DNA from: Bonia amplexicaulis
Lineage: Eukaryota > Streptophyta > Magnoliopsida > Poales > Poaceae
DNA length: 64,000 nucleotides
Direction of reading: 5' to 3'
Assembly: GCA_036346245.1 (NCBI GenBank)
Contig: CM070735.1
Coordinates: 29,053,310-29,117,309 of the forward strand
Position numbers and translations under genes: made by a program. Shown here in pieces: positions 60,101-64,000 of this stretch. Under the pieces are notes generated by a model, which saw only the letters and a list, made by a program, of their open reading frames with translations, ran no database searches and was not told the origin of the DNA. Position 1 is the first letter of the stretch. The number at the start of each line of letters is the position of its first letter.

Positions 60101-62149
60101 AATTGATGACTCAATGCTGCGTTATTTACTCTTAGAGGCTGATGTTAAGGTGATTCTATAGAATTGCATGGTATAGTGAGTTTCTAGTTCAACGAGTGCA
60201 ATCATCGCTGTCATTAGGATTTGCTACGTTAATTTTATGGTGACATAAGTTCATGAAATCAATTGTGTCTGTAGTCGATGATTGAGCATTAGGATCTCCA
60301 GATGGACTATTTAAGATTAGAGATATGCAAAATAGCTGAAAAGTGCAATCTTGTATAAAGCGTAAACCATACAAATATGATGAATTTGTTTATGAAGTCA
60401 GGTCTACTTATGGATAGAATTGTCATTCATATTGTTAATTAAATGCAAAGATCTGTTCAATGAAATGTAATATACACATGACCTTGACATTGTATATGGT
60501 AATTTGTGTAATAAGACAATTTCTTAAATTTATTATCTCTCGAGAATTCACGAAGGTTATTGATGATAATTTGTCTACCCTTAAGGTAAACTTCTTCTCA
60601 TATGATTCCTGTGGTCTGTGGATGTGTCTCTTTTAACGTATGAATAAACAGAGACCCCTTTGTTCACATGTTGTTTGATATACTACAGGCAATAGAGATT
60701 TTGACTGGCTGCTACATCTTAGTTCAGGTTTTCCTTAATTTCTTACCTTGTGTACTACATTTTAAGTTGCATTGTGGGTCTACCTCCTTTTACTCTATAT
60801 GTTGGTATTATTGACTAGTATTAAAACATTTTTTCCATCATGAAAGGGAAATACTGTTGCGGCCATGGGTTCCTTTAAGGGACTGAAACAAGTCCGAAGG
60901 ATTGTGGAGGATTGCATAAAGAACATAAAGCATCCAGTGTACCACATTAAGGTGACTAGTTTTGTTTTTGAGATGTATTTTATGAAGGAATGTACCTAGA
61001 TTTACTTATTAATTATTGTTAAAGTATGTAGGAACTCCTAATTAAACGTGAGCTGGCTAAAAATCCTGCCCTAGCCAATGAAATCTGGGACAGATTTCTC
61101 CCAAAGTTTAAGAAGTAAGGAACTTGCATCATATTTCTATCAAGGGGGTTAATACCACTGAGAAGTACATGGTGTATCCTATACCTCATCACTTGCTGTT
61201 ATTTCAGAAAGAATGTTAAGCAAAAGAAGCTGAAAACTAAGGAGAAGAAACCATACACACCCTTTCCGCCGCCTCAACAGCCTAGCAAGGTGACGTCAAT
61301 TATTTCTTTTTCACTGCTTACTGTTTCTAGAGCTGTACAGTTTGGTATAATAATGGTTTTCTCCAGTTCCATGAGCAGTTATGGTGGTTAGCAGTCCTGT
61401 CCTGCAACTTTATGTTTTCATGCCAGCTGTACATCCTATAGTCAGATAATTCATTTCATGTTATTTTGTATACAAAATTAGTGCAGTTCACAGTATGCTA
61501 CTTGAATTAGGAGGAAACAACATCAATTCTGCTGGCTAGTTTTCTTTTGCCTATTGTGCTACTATTTGATTAATGTGTCATTCTGGGCGTTGTAGATTGA
61601 TCTGGAACTCGAGAGTGGTGAGTATTTCATGAGTGACAAAAAGAAGTCAGCAAAGAAATGGCAAGAGAAGCTGGAGAAGCAGTCAGAGAAAGCTGAAGAA
61701 AACAAAAGGAAGAGAGAAGCTGCATTTGTTCCTCCCAAGGTTAGATTTTCTTCTTGTGTATTTGTCAGCGTGATTCTTCTTCTCTTGTATTAGTTACTGA
61801 ACACTTATTATTTGTTTCAGGAGAACACTTCAGGTCCATGTGAATCCGCCAAGTCTACCAATGACAATAATGGGATTGGTGATATGGCGAAGTCCTTAAA
61901 GGTACACTGCTGTTATTGTTTTATGCTTTACATTTTTCCCCCGTCTGTTCTTTTTAACTTGTTTGGGAGTACGGGTTGTTATTCCATTAGAATGGCCATG
62001 TCATCATTGTGAATATGTTCTACTTGCAGAAGAAGGCCAAGGAATTTAGAAAGAATGAAGCACAGGAAAATGTGAGAATCGAGTCATATGTTGCAAGCAA
62101 TGAAGAATCACGCCCAAACAAGAAGCACAAGTCGTCCAATTCCAAGTAA
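57173..62149 (+). CDS. KRR1: KRR1 small-subunit processome KH protein, with a frameshift and a damaged KH exon
   Basis: Nucleolar KH-domain factor for 18S rRNA processing and 40S assembly. Exons: 57173-57379, 57504-57580, 57694-57804, 58223-58291, (damaged exon ending 60585), 60689-60727, 60847-60951, 61032-61114, 61208-61289, 61596-61739, 61821-61901 and 62030-62149; about 391 residues expected. Visible blocks: KPKPWDEDPNIDHWKVEKFD, EGSMTVSTTRKT, YIIVKARDLIKLLSRSVPAP, GCYILVQ, KGLKQVRRIVEDCIKNIKH, EKKPYTPFPPPQQPSK and ESGEYFMSDKKKSAKKW, with a lysine-rich tail. Two lesions are visible. One G appears missing near 57219-57222, so the ATG frame does not join KPKPW. The exon normally encoding RFVKRR..GPN (the KH loop) keeps only about NLSTLK at 60568-60585. 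Intron 1 starts with GC (57380), a GC-AG intron. The gene may be non-functional, or the sequence may contain errors. Confidence 0.85.
57828..58045 (-). repeat. MITE family B copy in KRR1 intron 3
   Basis: The left end reads GTGTGATATGGCTTTTAAAA and the right end, inverted, GCCTGATTGATATGGTTGTG. Interior blocks 'TTTAAACGGAGTATTTTTTT' and 'AAATTAATTGTAGTACACG' identify the family. Confidence 0.7.
58800..58900. repeat. AAGGCG-type degenerate repeat
   Basis: Several loosely spaced AAGGCG units ('GGTAAGGCGAGGCAAGGCGA', 'GCGGTAAGGCGCAAGG', 'CTAAGGCGAAAAA') occur here. This kind of low-complexity repeat is common in plant introns and MITE-like sequences. Confidence 0.5.
58890..60550 (+). mobile_element. 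Degraded Copia remnant within KRR1
   Basis: Bases 59440-59600 parallel bases 42605-42760 of the other Copia remnant: 'GAATCACTCA', 'TTACTACTAGAAGCATGG', 'TCAATGCTTA', 'GCTCCAAAATTA'. The rest is AT-rich and frameless. It ends near 'TTATTATCTCTCGAGAATTCA' (60550), similar to the 3' end of the other copy. It occupies the place between KRR1 exon 4 and the surviving part of the KH exon. Confidence 0.55.
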
Positions 62150-62999
62150 CCGCAGTTTGAATGCACCATGTGAGTGATCTGCGTTATATTTTTTTAGTTT
62201 TTGAGTTAGGTCATACCCTTCTATAGAACAAAGTTAGAACCTTTTGGTGGGGTCTGCTCATGTTGGAAAAGTAGCTCTGCACGGGTTGTGGTCTGTTTGT
62301 CGGCAACTGTCATCGGGCACTCATCAGGAACAAAAACAACCGATTGTGAAGCCGCCATCATCTGCATGACCAGTCTATCCTATGCTGCATGACCAGCTTC
62401 TCTTCTTGCTCAAACAACCGATTGTGAAGCCGCCATCATCTGCAACCCTGTGGAGCCCGTCTAGTCTTTACCTCTGCAAACTCGCGCCGGAAACATTTCA
62501 TATTGGAACCCTACTCACGCGAAGTCATGTTTGAAGTTTGCACCAGCAGCTCGGAGCTTTCCGTGCCTCACCCTCGATGGGCTCTCCCCACGGCAGGACA
62601 ATCTAATGCGCCATCCAACCCGACCCCTGGTGCATCGGCCTCTCGGCCCGGCATTGCGCGTGACAAGTGGTCCGAGTCTCCACGTGCATCAGTGCATACA
62701 TGAAGCTGAGGACGGCGCCGGCCGAGTAGTGATGGGTTAGGATTTAGTTATACCTTGGATGGAATGATTTAGACTATCTGAACTGGACTATAAAAATATT
62801 ATTTAGGTTAGATTAAATTTATCTAGGCTGTACACTAGATATTTTTTCACACTTCAGACTGAAGTCTACTCTGTCTGGGATGTGGCTTCGTCCCTGTGGC
62901 CGAGCGACATTGTGCCACCCGGAGCTTGCGTCCAGCAGTGACTTGCAAAGTAGACTGCGCAGGCTCCGGTGCATGGCCAATTCAGGAGCTTGGGGTGAA
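62150..62999. other. KRR1 3' UTR and intergenic sequence
   Basis: A direct repeat 'CAACCGATTGTGAAGCCGCC' followed by 'ATCATCTGCA' occurs at about 62337 and 62415. Short plus-strand frames at 62503-62740 have no recognisable similarity. Confidence 0.4.
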
Positions 63000-63980
63000 A
63001 CGAATTGAACAGTACTCTTGTTACATTCGTATTTATATTTTTAAATGGATACAAATACAAATTTGAATTAAATATCTACTTGATTCGGTCAAATACGGAT
63101 ATCCTATAACTTTAGCGGCAAATTCAGGTAGAACATATTTATATAATATGAGAATGGTGGCAACTTGGATCATAATAAACCACAATTTTTCGAGTGACAA
63201 TGTACTGCATACTAGTATACTATATTCGTTCCAGGTCACTGGAGGGGCAGAGCATGGGGGCTAGGCTTCTGGAGCCAGCAATAACACAAGTACAGGACAT
63301 GCATACAACATACAATATATAACTAAGTATCTACTACAAAATAAAAAAAATATTTGTTTCAAGCTAAATAAATGTGATCTTGAGTAGCTGGACTGGGCTG
63401 TGGCCTGTGGGCCACTGGGCTAGATTGTTGGGATGTATTTGCATGGGCCAAATATTACTACGAATCAGGATAATATTTGCATTTGTATTTGTATTCGCTG
63501 CTATTTCGCATGCCACATTCGTACTTGTATTTGTCAAAAAAAATTCAAATAGTATTCATATTTGTTTTTAATTCGGATAATGATTTTACTTACCACATTC
63601 GCGTTTTCTCAAATATAAGATAAAACAGATTATCTGCTACCATTTCCCACTCATGTGTAGAGATCTGTAGCACTCGTCTGGGAGCACGGCTAGGGGTGCA
63701 AACGGAGTGGATAATTTTTATCTGATTGACCGAAGACTCGTGGAGCGAATATGGAAGGGGTAAATAGGTATTCGGCACCATTCGCGTTCGACTCCGATTC
63801 CGAGTAAAAATACAGAATAGAATATAGGATAAGTAATATCTGTCCATATATATTTGTATGTCAAGTAATATAAAAAAGTTTGTTGTGACTTCACTAGGAA
63901 CAAGATAACAGATATGCGAATTGCCGTATCTAAATAGACGAAAAATATTAAGTGCTCTTTCTTCGACATCTTGACACAGC
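63000..63980. repeat. AT-rich hAT-like repeat sequence
   Basis: 'GGATACAAATACAAATTTGA' with 'AAATACGGATATCC' (63040-63110) and 'TTTGCATTTGTATTTGTATT' (63470-63550) form loosely inverted, ATTTG-rich text. 'TAGGGGTGCAAACGGAG' at 63692 resembles a hAT terminus. No full element boundary was found. Confidence 0.4.
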
Positions 63981-64000
63981 TGCACCGACCAAAACCGATT

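Overview
This is nuclear DNA from a grass, most likely a panicoid grass. Its genes are intron-rich with GT-AG splicing and very GC-rich first exons typical of grasses. The protein-coding parts closely resemble rice and other cereal proteins, and the space between genes is filled with MITEs and broken LTR retrotransposons. Nothing bacterial (operons, ribosome binding sites, CRISPR) is expected or seen. All similarity statements come from recognition by eye, not from a database search.

Layout. 1-3131: GC-rich long-LTR repeat on the minus strand. 4338-12144 (+): the P-protein of the mitochondrial glycine decarboxylase complex, 15 exons, with a 1.8-kb retroposon in intron 13. 12930-15300: repeats. 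16367-18919 (-): plastid-targeted-looking SAM-dependent methyltransferase-like protein, 8 exons. 21190-33330: a gene-poor stretch holding three broken gene pieces (a U2AF35-related splicing factor, a cytidine deaminase tail, a class III peroxidase exon), several MITEs, and a Copia remnant split by a DNA transposon. 36229-39777 (+): a FUSCA3/LEC2-type B3 transcription factor (rice LFL1-like), 7 exons. 40440-48730: LTR and Copia remnants, a tRNA-like sequence and MITEs. 49509-52126 (+): clade A protein phosphatase 2C (ABA co-receptor type), 4 exons. 53140-55206: a decayed Mutator-like transposon. 57173-62149 (+): KRR1, a KH-domain ribosome assembly factor, with two apparent lesions. 62150-64000: AT-rich repeats.

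How the genes relate. The five recognisable genes act independently: photorespiration, a plastid methyltransferase, seed/flowering transcription, ABA signalling and 40S ribosome assembly. Their grouping is ordinary chromosomal neighbourhood. From memory, the rice counterparts of the P-protein and LFL1 lie close together on chromosome 1, so this is probably a conserved grass block enlarged by transposons. KRR1 is normally essential, so the two lesions here would imply another copy elsewhere (for example in a polyploid) or sequence error.

The most notable structures are: a transposon with a perfect 9-bp target duplication inside the protease motif of an older Copia element; a 1.8-kb retroposon with a tRNA-like head, poly-A tail and 11-bp target duplication in the P-protein gene; the broken KH exon of KRR1; and a cluster of RY (CATGCATG) motifs about 1.9 kb upstream of the B3 gene. 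I did not find a clearly new biological system.
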